A DNA stretch of 64,000 nt, taken from contig NZ_JAMKMR010000012.1 in assembly GCF_023634645.1 (NCBI RefSeq), positions 1-64,000 of the forward strand, given 5' to 3'. The position numbers were made by a program, and so were the translations under genes. The first letter of the stretch is position 1. Each line of letters begins with the position of its first letter. The stretch is from Vibrio sinus. GTDB taxonomy: Bacteria > Pseudomonadota > Gammaproteobacteria > Enterobacterales > Vibrionaceae. The notes under the pieces are model-generated. The model searched no databases and was not told the origin of the DNA. It saw nothing but the letters and a program-made list of their open reading frames with translations. Shown here piece by piece: positions 1-11,500 of the stretch.

Positions 1-22
1 TCTGATAATATGCATTATCAGA
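1..22. terminator. Palindrome at left edge, terminator or operator
   Basis: Perfect 9-bp arms with a 4-base loop, followed by a T-rich stretch on the + strand. A terminator for an upstream + strand gene is the simplest reading. A Fur-like operator is an alternative because the arms carry GATAAT/ATTATC. Confidence 0.4.
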
Positions 23-408
23 TACGCTTTCTCTTTTTTGCTTTGCCTTTTTCATTAAACGAGCGTTTAGCGCTTCGAGCTATTTTCTATTGATGTGATT
101 TCGGTTTTGTAGTGCCTAATAAAACTGAGCCGAATTAAATAACATCTATCTTCTCATTATTACCCTACTTATCAATAACTAACGCTTATTGAAATGCCTC
201 TTAATGAGATTGTTGCACAATACGCAATATACCTTTCCGTGACACATATTGTTAGATATTGAGAAAATGATTAATTTAGAAACATCACTACCGCGTAATA
301 AGTTAATAAACATATCTAACCCTCATTAAAGTCTGGGATGCAAGGGGATTGGATTGGTATTTGCCGATCAGCTTGTTATGAATAAGCATTATTTGGAGTA
401 CAGTTCTA
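1..408. other. Intergenic region upstream of the NRPS operon
   Basis: No convincing gene is visible. The left edge starts with a 9-bp inverted repeat (1-9 and 14-22, loop ATGC) followed by a T-rich run at about 28-38, so it may be the terminator of a gene outside the window. The arms also resemble Fur half-sites (TGATAAT / ATTATCA), but the 4-bp gap differs from the usual 1-bp spacing. The rest is AT-rich and presumably holds the NRPS promoter. A GGAG at 395-398 lies 10 bases before the ATG at 409. Confidence 0.6.
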
Positions 409-3400
409 ATGAAAAATAATTTTCCTATCTCAGTCTATCAATATCGATTCTTCTTAGAGTGGTTAAGAGATCCGGAAAGCACTCAATATAACTGCAGTTT
501 TTCCTTTAAGTTTTCTGCAGACCTAAAAAAAGAGGAGTTGAAATCAGCTTGTGAGAAGCTTTTAAATAGACATGAAGAATTGCGCATTACGTTCTCAAGA
601 GAAGATCAGGAAGCGTACTTAGGCAGCTTTAGTATTGATGATTGCTACCACGAGCTGGACTTTTATGGTGGTGATATTAACCAAGAGATATGTGCTCTGT
701 CTGAGCGTACATTTGATTTATATGCAGAGCCACTAATTAAATTTTTCTTGATCGAAGATAAAAAAAGTAATGATTTTTACTTTTTGGTTTGTGCACATCA
801 TGCAGGATTTGATGCGGCAACAATGAAAGTGATAAAAGATGAAATATCTCTTTATTACAATGATGCATTATCCGCTTGCGTTACGGAATGTGATTTATCC
901 CCTTACCAACAAGCCATTGAATCAGAGACAATACATATCAAAGACCTAGATAGCAACGAGTCTAGAAAGTATTGGAATGATCTGATTCAAGGGCAAACAA
1001 AATTAGATTTAAATATCCCCTTCAACAATAACGTGAAAGAAGAAATAAGAAAAAGAAACAATTTGCATTTTACGTTGACCCAAGAGCAGATAAATAATTT
1101 AAATCGTTTAAAAAAGCTAAGTAGATCAACCAATTTTATCTCTATCAGCGCCATTTTTGGCATGGTTGTTTCGCAACTTATCAATGAGGCTGATTTTGCC
1201 CTCAGCTATCCAATTAATATGCGACCAAAGGGATATAGCAACATATGCGGATGTTTTGTTAATACTTTGCCTCTGGTATACAAATTGGAATCACATGATG
1301 ATTTGCAGACTTTGGCACATAAAACAAAAAATCAGATAAAAAGTAGCAAACGTCATTACCATTTTCCTTTATCCGAGATTGTCAAAGATCAAAGATTGGC
1401 TAGATCTGATTCAGGTGATAACTATTTCAATTTTGGTGTGTCTGAGTCGGACTTAAATTTAGCAAACATGAACCTTTCCGGTGTCACTTCTACGCCGATA
1501 CAGCGAAATACTATGAGTTCGTACGACTTGCTATTGCGTTTTGATATCCAAAGCAATGGCAATAATGAGTTTGTATTAGAATACAATGCTCAACAGTTTG
1601 AGAAAGAACTGATTTCTTCAGTTTCAAACGCAATCTTAAACGTATTGGATGCAGAGTGCATAGAGCACGTACAACAACAAGATATTGTGTTTCTAGCACC
1701 GAATCAAATGGAGGCGGCAACGTGTCGTTACCCAATCAGCCACTTTGAAGGCGCGAAATACCAAAAGTTAGACACTATATTCGAAGCCAATGCTAAAAAG
1801 TTCAAAGATAATATCTCATTAACTTATGAAAACGCGGAAATGAGTTACGGCGAACTCAATGAAAAAGCGAATGATCTAGCACATAAAATCTCTCGTGCGT
1901 ATAGCGTGAAAAGTGGTGTTGAGTTTAAGAAAAATACTCGCGTTGCGCTTTACTTTGAACGTGGCTTTGAAGCCATTATCTCTATGTTGGCCGTACTAAA
2001 GCTAGGTGGCACTTACGTACCATTATCAACTGAATACCCATCGAGTCGAATTGACTTTATTCTTGCTGACTCTCAATGTGAAGTACTCCTAAGCACAAAT
2101 AATGAATTTAAACGCTTAGACAACTTATCGAGAGATATCTTGCCAGTATGTTTTGATGAAGCAGAACTCGATTTGGTAAGTGATGCACCGCCCGTTGATG
2201 GATCTAACGGTAGTGAGAGTGTGGCCTATGTTATTTATACCTCAGGCACGACAGGCAAGCCAAAGGGCGTGCCTCAGAGCCATCAAAATGTCATCAGACT
2301 CTTTAGTGCGAGCCAAGAGCATTTTCACTTTGATGAGAATGACACATGGCTGCTTTATCACAATTACATTTTCGACTTTAGTGTATGGGAAATCTGGGGA
2401 GCACTGCTTAACGGTGCGAAACTAGTTATCCCAACGAGCGAGTGTACAAAAGATCTATACCAAATTGCCAAGCTATGTCATCGCTCAGGTGTGTCGGTGT
2501 TAAATCAGACGCCAAGTGTTTTCTACGAGCTTTCCAATATCGCTTTGAGTGAGAAGATTGAGTTTGCAAATCTTAGATACGTTGTTTTTGGTGGTGACCG
2601 ATTAAATTTTTCAAAACTAAGAGAGTGGTGGAATCACTATGGTGATAGCCAACCTCAGCTAGTCAACATGTATGGCATTACAGAAACAACAGTACATGTC
2701 ACTTATAAAGCGCTGAGAATGACGGATGTGATCGGTGTCTCTAATATCGGTCAGCCACTGCCTGACGTGAAATGCTATGTACTGAATGAACATATGAAGC
2801 CTGTGGGCATCGGCATGGTTGGAGAGCTTTATGTTGGGGGAGCGGGATTGGCTAGCGAATATATAGGTCGTCCGGAATTAACCAAAGAGCGGTTCATTAA
2901 CAATCCTTTTGCTACCGAGGCAGATGTCAACAACGGCTGCACAAGGTTATATAGATCTGGCGATGTCGTGCGCAGATTAAGCAACGGCGACATGGAATAC
3001 ATTGGTAGAAACGATCTCCAAGTGAAAGTTCGTGGGCATAGGATAGAGCTAGGCGAGATTGAAATGTCGATTCTAGAGCTTGGTGGAATAGACCAAGTTG
3101 CTGTAGTGCAAAGAGAAGTCAATAACAGCAAAAACCTGGTGGCCTATTTTGTGTGCAAAGGTGGTGTGTATGGTGACAGCAACGGCTTAGAAACTTTACG
3201 TAATGACTTGGAACGCGTGCTACCTGATTACATGGTGCCAACATTTTTTAAACAGATCGACGTTATGCCAAAAACGATAAACGGAAAACTCGATAAACAG
3301 CATTTACCCAACATCGTCATTGAAGCAGAAAGCGAGCATTTGGAGGCAGCAAAAACAGAGCTTGAGAAAAAACTAGTCAAAATCTGGAAAAAGGTATTGA

Positions 3401-5559
3401 AGATAGATTCATTAGGCGTAAACGACAATTTCTTTAGGGTAGGTGGTGACTCTATTGTAAGCATCCAATTGGTGTCAAAAATTAGAGAAGAAGGCATTGC
3501 TGTTCAAGTCAAAGATATTTTTGAAGCACCTACCATCTCTTCCCTAGCGAAAAGACTAGACAGTACAGGCGCACAAATCTTTGACATTGATGCCGAGCAG
3601 GGCGAGTTAGAGGGGGTTTTTGAATTATTGCCTGTTCAGAAATGGTTTTTTGACAAGAAATTCTGTTGCCCAAATTACTATAACCAAGTTTTTTCGATAG
3701 CGTTACCCAGTGAGTTTAGCCACTCTGTGCTTGAGGAAGCCATCAATGGACTAGCAGCTAGGCACGATAGCCTGAGATGTAAATTTATTCAGCAGGGAAA
3801 CCAAGTCACTCAACGCTACGAGTCTGTAGAAGAGTTTGGCTATATTCAATTGCAACGTCTTAATGCAATCGATTGTGATGAACATGATTTGCAAGAGTTC
3901 GTAAGCACACAACAAACCAGTTTTGATATTGAAAATGGCCCGCTGTGGTCAGTGACACAATATTCAGTTAGTGATAGCAACAAGTGTCAACTTATCTTCT
4001 GCTTCCATCATTTGATTATGGACAGTGTCTCTTGGCGAATCTTATTTGATGATCTTAAGAGAGTATTGTTAGGCAAGACGTTACCCAATAAAACGACCAG
4101 CTACAGAGCCTGGGTTAATGAAGTTTACCAATATGAGGTCTCTGAACAAGAAGCGGAATTTTGGCATTCACAAACCATTGGTACCAATGGCCGCTATTCG
4201 CATACTGAATCGAAGCGGGTGGATGAGTTCGTTCTGACGGAGGAAAACACACAGAATCTTCTGCACAAATCTAACATTGCCTTTGATACAGAGATCAACG
4301 ATTTGTTGCTGTCTGCGTTTGCTATGGCGATGGCAGCGACGTTTGGAACTCAATCTCATAGCATTACGCTTGAGGGACACGGTCGAGAGCCCTTCTCGAG
4401 TAAGGTTGATCTATCTAGCACAGTGGGTTGGTTTACTACTATGTACCCAGTGACTCTAGAGGCCAAACATTCTACTGCTGAAACAATAGTGCACACCAAA
4501 GAGTTATTGAGAAAGGTTCCTAATAAAGGCTTAGGCTTTGGTGTCATGAGTGCTTTAGGACAGATCGGAACAACCCTTCCACCAATCCGATTTAATTACC
4601 TAGGCACATTGGATAGCAATGATGATGATCAATGGAATTTACAAGCGTCGAAGTACCAAAATCGTTGTGAACACAATGATGAGGGTATTGAGGTTAATAT
4701 TATTGCCTATACCTGCAATAAGGTTATGTATTTCAAAGTGGAATCATATTTAAGTGAGTTTTTGGCTAAAACGTTTTCTTTTTCACTTTTAAATAACGTG
4801 AATGAAGTTATATCTGTATGCTTGAAAAATAAAAAGGAAGATCATGTTAAAAATATTATTGAAGATGATTTTCAACCTTACGTGTACCTAAAAGAAAACC
4901 ATAAATCTTCCCCTGTTATTTTAATGCCGATCTCTAATCAAGGTTATGAAATATACCTGAATACTTTGTTACCACACGTGCCAGAAGAATCCAACGTTAT
5001 TGCATTCGATCTAAATAGGAATAGCGAATTCATGAGTTTCGAAGAGCATTCGAATTATATTGTGGATATCATCTTAAACAGCGGAATGATACGAGACAAT
5101 CAGTGCTCAATACTGGGTTGGAGCTATGGTGCTATTCTATCGCATATGGTGGCGGCAAAGTTGGATAAAGCAGGCGTGAAAGTATTAAACAGCTATCTAA
5201 TTGACCCGCTACTGCTTGATAGGCTTGGGGTGAAAGACTTTAGTAGTAAAAAGCAGAAAAGTTTATATAGCGGTTTGTCTGTCGGTAAAAGTCGAGTCCG
5301 TACTCATATATTCAAATGCGCTATTAGTGACCCGGAAGTCAAAGATAAATCCGTTAGATCAGCATGCGAGTTTGCAATCAACTCAAAATATTTAATGTTT
5401 GAAGACGAACTGGAGAATAAAAAGGTAATAAATATCCCATGTGCACACTATGAAGTATTTGGAAATAAACACGTCATGGAATTGATATCAGATATTGTTT
5501 GGCCAAGTGTCATGAGCAGTGGTGTTAAGAGCTCTTGCGCTGTGCTTGAAAGTATTTAA
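409..5559 (+). CDS. Nonribosomal peptide synthetase, C-A-T-E-TE, predicted Thr module
   Basis: Single-module NRPS of 1716 residues. The N-terminal condensation domain (about 1-430) has HHAGFD at 130-135, with Ala where the family usually has Gly after Asp. The adenylation domain (about 460-975) has YTSGTTGKPKG at 610-620 and pocket residues that I read, by alignment to GrsA PheA, as DFWNVGMVHK, close to the known Thr code DFWNIGMVHK. The carrier domain has GGDS with Ser1015 as the phosphopantetheine site. An epimerization domain (about 1060-1490) keeps HHLIMDSVSW at 1200-1209, EGHGRE and FNYLG. A thioesterase-like domain (about 1500-1716) carries GWSYG with Ser1572 and a late His in CAHYEVF. 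Predicted role: activate Thr, convert it to the D form and couple it to an upstream acyl donor. A TE after an E domain in the first protein of a two-protein line is odd. Downstream NRPS starts 29 bp later. Specificity is inference; domain calls are firm. Confidence 0.93.
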   Translation: MKNNFPISVYQYRFFLEWLRDPESTQYNCSFSFKFSADLKKEELKSACEKLLNRHEELRITFSREDQEAYLGSFSIDDCYHELDFYGGDINQEICALSERTFDLYAEPLIKFFLIEDKKSNDFYFLVCAHHAGFDAATMKVIKDEISLYYNDALSACVTECDLSPYQQAIESETIHIKDLDSNESRKYWNDLIQGQTKLDLNIPFNNNVKEEIRKRNNLHFTLTQEQINNLNRLKKLSRSTNFISISAIFGMVVSQLINEADFALSYPINMRPKGYSNICGCFVNTLPLVYKLESHDDLQTLAHKTKNQIKSSKRHYHFPLSEIVKDQRLARSDSGDNYFNFGVSESDLNLANMNLSGVTSTPIQRNTMSSYDLLLRFDIQSNGNNEFVLEYNAQQFEKELISSVSNAILNVLDAECIEHVQQQDIVFLAPNQMEAATCRYPISHFEGAKYQKLDTIFEANAKKFKDNISLTYENAEMSYGELNEKANDLAHKISRAYSVKSGVEFKKNTRVALYFERGFEAIISMLAVLKLGGTYVPLSTEYPSSRIDFILADSQCEVLLSTNNEFKRLDNLSRDILPVCFDEAELDLVSDAPPVDGSNGSESVAYVIYTSGTTGKPKGVPQSHQNVIRLFSASQEHFHFDENDTWLLYHNYIFDFSVWEIWGALLNGAKLVIPTSECTKDLYQIAKLCHRSGVSVLNQTPSVFYELSNIALSEKIEFANLRYVVFGGDRLNFSKLREWWNHYGDSQPQLVNMYGITETTVHVTYKALRMTDVIGVSNIGQPLPDVKCYVLNEHMKPVGIGMVGELYVGGAGLASEYIGRPELTKERFINNPFATEADVNNGCTRLYRSGDVVRRLSNGDMEYIGRNDLQVKVRGHRIELGEIEMSILELGGIDQVAVVQREVNNSKNLVAYFVCKGGVYGDSNGLETLRNDLERVLPDYMVPTFFKQIDVMPKTINGKLDKQHLPNIVIEAESEHLEAAKTELEKKLVKIWKKVLKIDSLGVNDNFFRVGGDSIVSIQLVSKIREEGIAVQVKDIFEAPTISSLAKRLDSTGAQIFDIDAEQGELEGVFELLPVQKWFFDKKFCCPNYYNQVFSIALPSEFSHSVLEEAINGLAARHDSLRCKFIQQGNQVTQRYESVEEFGYIQLQRLNAIDCDEHDLQEFVSTQQTSFDIENGPLWSVTQYSVSDSNKCQLIFCFHHLIMDSVSWRILFDDLKRVLLGKTLPNKTTSYRAWVNEVYQYEVSEQEAEFWHSQTIGTNGRYSHTESKRVDEFVLTEENTQNLLHKSNIAFDTEINDLLLSAFAMAMAATFGTQSHSITLEGHGREPFSSKVDLSSTVGWFTTMYPVTLEAKHSTAETIVHTKELLRKVPNKGLGFGVMSALGQIGTTLPPIRFNYLGTLDSNDDDQWNLQASKYQNRCEHNDEGIEVNIIAYTCNKVMYFKVESYLSEFLAKTFSFSLLNNVNEVISVCLKNKKEDHVKNIIEDDFQPYVYLKENHKSSPVILMPISNQGYEIYLNTLLPHVPEESNVIAFDLNRNSEFMSFEEHSNYIVDIILNSGMIRDNQCSILGWSYGAILSHMVAAKLDKAGVKVLNSYLIDPLLLDRLGVKDFSSKKQKSLYSGLSVGKSRVRTHIFKCAISDPEVKDKSVRSACEFAINSKYLMFEDELENKKVINIPCAHYEVFGNKHVMELISDIVWPSVMSSGVKSSCAVLESI

Positions 5560-5588
5560 TTAAATTATAACGATAGGTAATTCCCAAC

Positions 5589-8500
5589 ATGACTTTATTA
5601 AACCAAAAAACGAATGATTGTTTTCCCCTTCATACCGCGCAGGAAAACGTGTGGATCGATCAAGCGATATTTCCAACGAATCCAAAGTACAATATATGCG
5701 TATACCAAAAGCTAAGTTGTAATATTGACTATGAAAAGTTCTCTCAAGCGTGGCGCAGTTTAGTCAACCAGTATGATTCACTACGTATTGAATTGGTATT
5801 TTCTGACGATGAAATCCCGATGCAGAGAGTGTTACCTGCTGATTCGTTCGAGTCCGTTGTAGGTCGTATGGATTTCTCTCTCTCAGAGGACCCAGCCCAA
5901 ATGGCGATGGATTGGATGCATGAACAGTCCAAAATGCCTATTGATGTTGCGCATGGAGACAGGTACTACATTTATATACTTCAATTGGGAAAAGAGAATA
6001 ACCTTGTCTTTTCTAAGACCCACCATCTATTCAACGATGGGGTTGGAACCATTCTGATGCACGACTACTTGTTGAATAATTATAAGTTATTGGTTGATGG
6101 TGCTGAATTGGAAGGGGTGAAGTCTCCAGCCTATCAACTGGCTGCAAACAGATCGAATAACTATTTACAAACCAGTCGTTATGCTCGTGATAAAGAATAT
6201 TGGACTGGTTTTGCCTCTCAGCATGAGGTAACACGATTACCGCTTGTCAACCCGAGAGCGACCGGCGGAAGCAAGCTGTCAATGTCTTTTTCGAAAGATG
6301 AGGTGTCGGCTCTACGTAAGTTTTGTGAAGAAGAAAAATTGGGTTTAATGGCGCTATTGTTAAGCGCAGTCAACTTGTATTTTTTTAAAACGCTAGGTAC
6401 AAAAGATGTGGTCGTTGGTACCGCGGTACATGGCCGCCATGGTAAAGATGAGATGCAAAATCTGGGTATGCACTCCAATGCGATTTTACTATCAACAATC
6501 ATGAGCAACGATCTTAGCTACCAAAATTTAATTAAGTCATCACTATCTTCGCTTAAAGCTGCGATGAAGCGTGCTCAATTTCCGAAAAGCCATCGAGCGA
6601 GACTTTCAGGCTCTGCCATGAATGCCAATGCTGATATTAACGTATTGTACGATGTGTATTCTGACTGTAACGGAGGTTTGTCTCAGGCTAGTTCGGAAGT
6701 ACAATATATGCTTGGTGATGTGGGAGAAGAGCCACTTAGCTTACGCCTCATTGATTTCCAGAATTCGATGAAATTAGCGGCATCATTTCAATATGCTTAT
6801 TTCTCAGAGCAAGAAATGCAGCTAATGCTAGCGCGAATTAAGCAAATACTGTTAGCCTCAGCCGCGAGTTTTAACAAGACGCTGGACACGATAGATGTAT
6901 TACTCGAGAGTGAAAAAACCTTTCTACTTGATACTTGCAACAATACAGATAGCGAGTACCCCTGTGATAAAACACTACATCAGTTGTTCGAAGAGCAGGT
7001 AGAAAAAACACCGTTAAGTATAGCCCTGACCAACAGCGAGACTACGCTCACCTATAGAGAGTTAAATCAAAAGGCCAATCAACTAGCCGTCCATTTACGT
7101 CAGCGCTATCAGCAGAAGTTCGATAAACCATTTCAAGCTGGTACATACATCGCATTATATCTTGACCGTTCCATCGACATAGTGGTCAGTCAGCTGGCAG
7201 TTCTGAAAGCTGGTGGCGCGTATGTCCCTGTTTCACCACAGTATCCCAATGAAAGAATTCAGTTCATGCTTGAGGATACGGACGCTTCTCTAGTCCTCAC
7301 TCAACAAGAGTATTCCTTAAACTTGGCACATTGTTTGAGTGAAAACTCTCAGCCTAGAGAACTGGTCATCGTTCGAGATGTATTAGAGAAAAACACAGGG
7401 GAACCTAACCTTGAACCTGTTAGCACATCTTCACAAGATCTTGCCTACGTCATTTATACGTCAGGAACGACGGGTAACCCCAAAGGGGTGATGATTCCAC
7501 ATCAAGGTGTGGTTTCGCTTGTACAGGGCAATGATTATGTAGACATTTCACCTCAAGACACCTTCTTGCAACTGTCTAATCCAAATTTTGATGCCGCAAC
7601 TTTTGAAATCTGGGGAGCGTTGTTAAATGGTGCGAAACTGCATATTCCCCTCAGTGAAAACCACCTAGATTCTGGCTTTCTAAAAGAAACCATCGTTGAG
7701 AACGAAGTAACAATCCTTTGGTTAACACGAGCGTTATTTGACAGCCTTTATCTAGAAAAACCGGATATGTTTTCGTCATTACGTTATCTCCTTGTTGGAG
7801 GCGAAAAACTAACGGCACCTTTAATAAGAGAACTTGTATCGAGTGATTGGAGCCCAGAGTATGTGATAAATGGATATGGGCCTACAGAAAGCACAACATT
7901 CACTACCACGTTTCAATGTAATGGTGAGGCATGGAATGTGCCGATTGGAAAACCAATTAATACTAGAAAAGCGTACGTCCTTTCCAATGACTTGTCTTTG
8001 GCACCTATTGGCATCCCTGGTGAATTATACATTGGAGGTGCGGGGCTGGCCCATGGCTATTTGAACAATATCGAACTGACACAAGATCGCTTCATTGAGA
8101 ACCCTTATGCGAGCGAGTCGGATATAAAAAATGGTTATACCCGTCTGTACAAATCTGGAGATATTGTTCGCTATTTACCCGATGGAAATTTGGAGTATTT
8201 AACCCGAAATGACGGGCAGGTGAAGATTCGAGGCTATCGTATTGAGCTGGGGGAAGTAGAGAGTGCGTTATTGCAGTTAAGTGATGTAAAAAACGTGGTG
8301 GTCATCGATCACGTAAAAGCGGGTCACAAATTTCTGGCAGCGTATATTGTTCTCACTGATGTAGGTGAAATCAACCAACATGAAGTGGCAGAGAGGTTGC
8401 GTGAGCAGCTTAGTCACAATCTACCTGATTACATGGTGCCAGCGTCTTATACTCTTCTAAATGAATTACCCCTCACTATTAATGGGAAGTTAGACCGACG

Positions 8501-11500
8501 AGCTTTGCCCGAACCAGAGTTCGTGACCAAAAACCGCTACGAAGCGCCTCGCAACTCGACAGAGATGGCACTGTGTCAAATTTGGCAGGACGTATTAGGC
8601 TTGGAGAAAGTTGGTATCAATGATAATTTCTTCCGCATTGGTGGAGACTCGATTTCTGCTATTCGCTTGAGTGCTCAAGTCCGTCGTCAATTGAATAAAG
8701 AAGTCACTCTCTCGGCGTTGTTTACATCCCCCACGATTGCTGGGTTAGCTTCAGAGCTGTCTGATGATCTTCATGTCATTCCAAGTTTGAAGAAAAAAAG
8801 CTACCCAGCATCCTTTGCACAAGAACGGCTGTGGTTCATTGAGAGTTTTGAGAATGGTTGTGACAGTTACCATATCCCGTATTTTGTGAAACTGCACGTC
8901 GATACAGAAGATACGCTACTATTGGAAGCCATTAATCTAATCGTTAGCCGTCATCCAATTCTGTCTAGCTGCTACCAGCAAACGATGCAGGGTGATGTAT
9001 ATATGGAGCATTCCATTAGCGCGTTGTCCTATCAATGTTTAACTGTCCCTGATAGACGATCTCTCGCCCAACAAGTTCAGTTAGATATGAGTAGCCAATT
9101 TGACTTAGCGACAGAGCTTCCCATGCGGTTACACCGATACGACTGCAATGGTGAACGTTATTTGCTGCTGATGTGGCACCATATCGTATTTGATGGCTGG
9201 TCCACCGACATTTTCTTATCTGAGTTAAGCGAAATTTATCGCTCGCTAACTCAAAACCAACGGCCTAATTTGCCAGACATCAATATTAATTTTGGTGACT
9301 ACGCTCAATGGCAACGAGAGCACCTTAAAGGGGACACGCTAGAGGCAATGTTAGGCTACTGGAAGCAACAGCTCTCTGGCTACGAGTCACTTAACTTACT
9401 TTGTGATTACCCACGACCATCCAGTGTCGATTATCGTGGGGCAAATTTATCTTTTACTCTTGATGACTCAGTATCGGAAAATGTGCGTTGTTTTGCCAAG
9501 CAGGAAGGAGTGACAACCTATTCTGTGCTACTGAGTGGATTTTATGTCCTGTTGAGCACCTTGTCTGGCCAACAAGACATCACGATTGGTACACCTTCTG
9601 ACAACAGACAGCATGCTCAGACCCAAGATTTAATTGGCTTTTTTGTCAATAGTCTAGCATTGCGCACTCATGTGACACCTAGCCAATCTTTTGCTGAGTT
9701 GGTTCGTCAAGTTCACCAGATGGTATCTGAAGCAAAAGCGCATCAAGAGCTGCCATTTGAGAAATTGGTGAGTGAGTTGGGTGTAGAAAGGGATATGTCT
9801 CGCCATCCCATCTTCCAAGTGATGTTCAGTTTGCAGCGATTTGGGCAAGAACTGCAAGGCGATGATCTTCCATTTTCATTAGACAAATTGGAAGAAGCGG
9901 AATACACCTCTGCAAAATTTGACTTGAGCTTATTCATGGATGACAGCAGCAACAATATCCAAGGAGAATGGAACTATTCGACTTGCTTGTGGAAAACGGA
10001 AACCATCCTGCGTTATAGCGCAATGTTCGAAAAACTAATGTGCACTTTGACACGTCAGCCAACACAGCATATTCACGAAATTGAAACTGTTGCAGAGGAT
10101 GAACGCAATATACTTCTCAATGATTGGAGTAACACCAGAACAGAGTTGAGACAAGACAAAACAGTATGTGAGATATTTGAACAGCAAGTCAGGAAAACGC
10201 CCGATCACACAGCACTGATCTTTGCCGATAAGACGTTGACCTATAACGAGCTGAACGATAGGGTGAACCAGTTGGCACATTATATCCGTGAGCGCCACCT
10301 TCACCTGCACAATACAGAATTAAAGGCAGACACTTTCATTGCGCTATACTTTGACAGCTCTATCGAGATGGTGGTGAGCATGTTAGCGGTGTTGAAAGCG
10401 GGTGGCGCTTATGTTCCGGTTTCTCCAGATTATCCTCAAGACAGAATACACCATATGTTCAAAGACACCAGTGCCTCAATGGTGTTAACTGAAGTGCGTT
10501 TGTCTCCTAAGTTAGACGAATGCTTAGGCAAACTCTGTCAGCCTGTTGATAAAGTGGTCACAGACGGCACGCCATCGATTGGACTCCAGCGTGTAAGTAA
10601 TCCTGTGCCTATGAATTGCACACAAGATCTGGCTTATGTGATTTATACCTCCGGCACAACGGGTATGCCAAAAGGGGTGATGATTCCTCATCAAGGAATC
10701 ACCTCATTAATGGTAAATAATAGCTATATAGAGTTATCGCAGAAAGACGTGCTATTGCAGCTGTCTAATCCGAGCTTCGATGCGGCTACTTTTGAAATCT
10801 GGGGGGCATTACTCAACGGTGCATCGCTGTGTATTCCAGAAAATAAACAACAAGTTAGTGCAGAGTCTCTTCACGATACATTGAGTACTTACAATGTGTC
10901 TGTTCTTTGGCTAACTCGTGCTTTGTTCGATAGCTTATATGTGGAACAACCAGACCTGTTTTCTCAGCTGCACTATTTGATTGTTGGCGGAGAAAAACTG
11001 ACCTCAACCTTGATGAAAGAGCTGGTCACGAGTCCGTGGAGTCCTAAGCATGTGTTGAACGGATATGGCCCAACGGAAAGTACTACGTTTACAACCACTT
11101 TTAAGTGTGATGGTCGTGACGCAGAGGTGCCGATTGGCAAACCAATTGATACTCGAACAGCGTATGTCCTGACTGACAAGTTATCGCTTGCTCCCATTGG
11201 AGTTCCAGGTGAGTTATACGTGGGCGGCTCTGGTCTCGCGCGAGGCTATCTAAATCAACCGACACTTACTCAAGAACGTTTTATCGCCAATCCTTTTGCG
11301 ACGAATCAGGGAGAAATGAGTGCTCAACTCTATCGAACGGGTGATATTGTTCGCTGGTTACCTGATGGCAATTTGGAATATTTGGGGCGTAACGACATGC
11401 AGGTGAAAATTCGTGGTTATCGAATTGAACTTGGTGAAGTTGAAACGGCGTTGTTACAAAATGAACATGTAAAACAAGTTGCGGTGATTGACCTTGAACG

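Noticed and set aside
9654..9955. Minus-strand ORFs inside the NRPS genes
   Set aside because: Antisense shadows of the conserved NRPS coding sequence.
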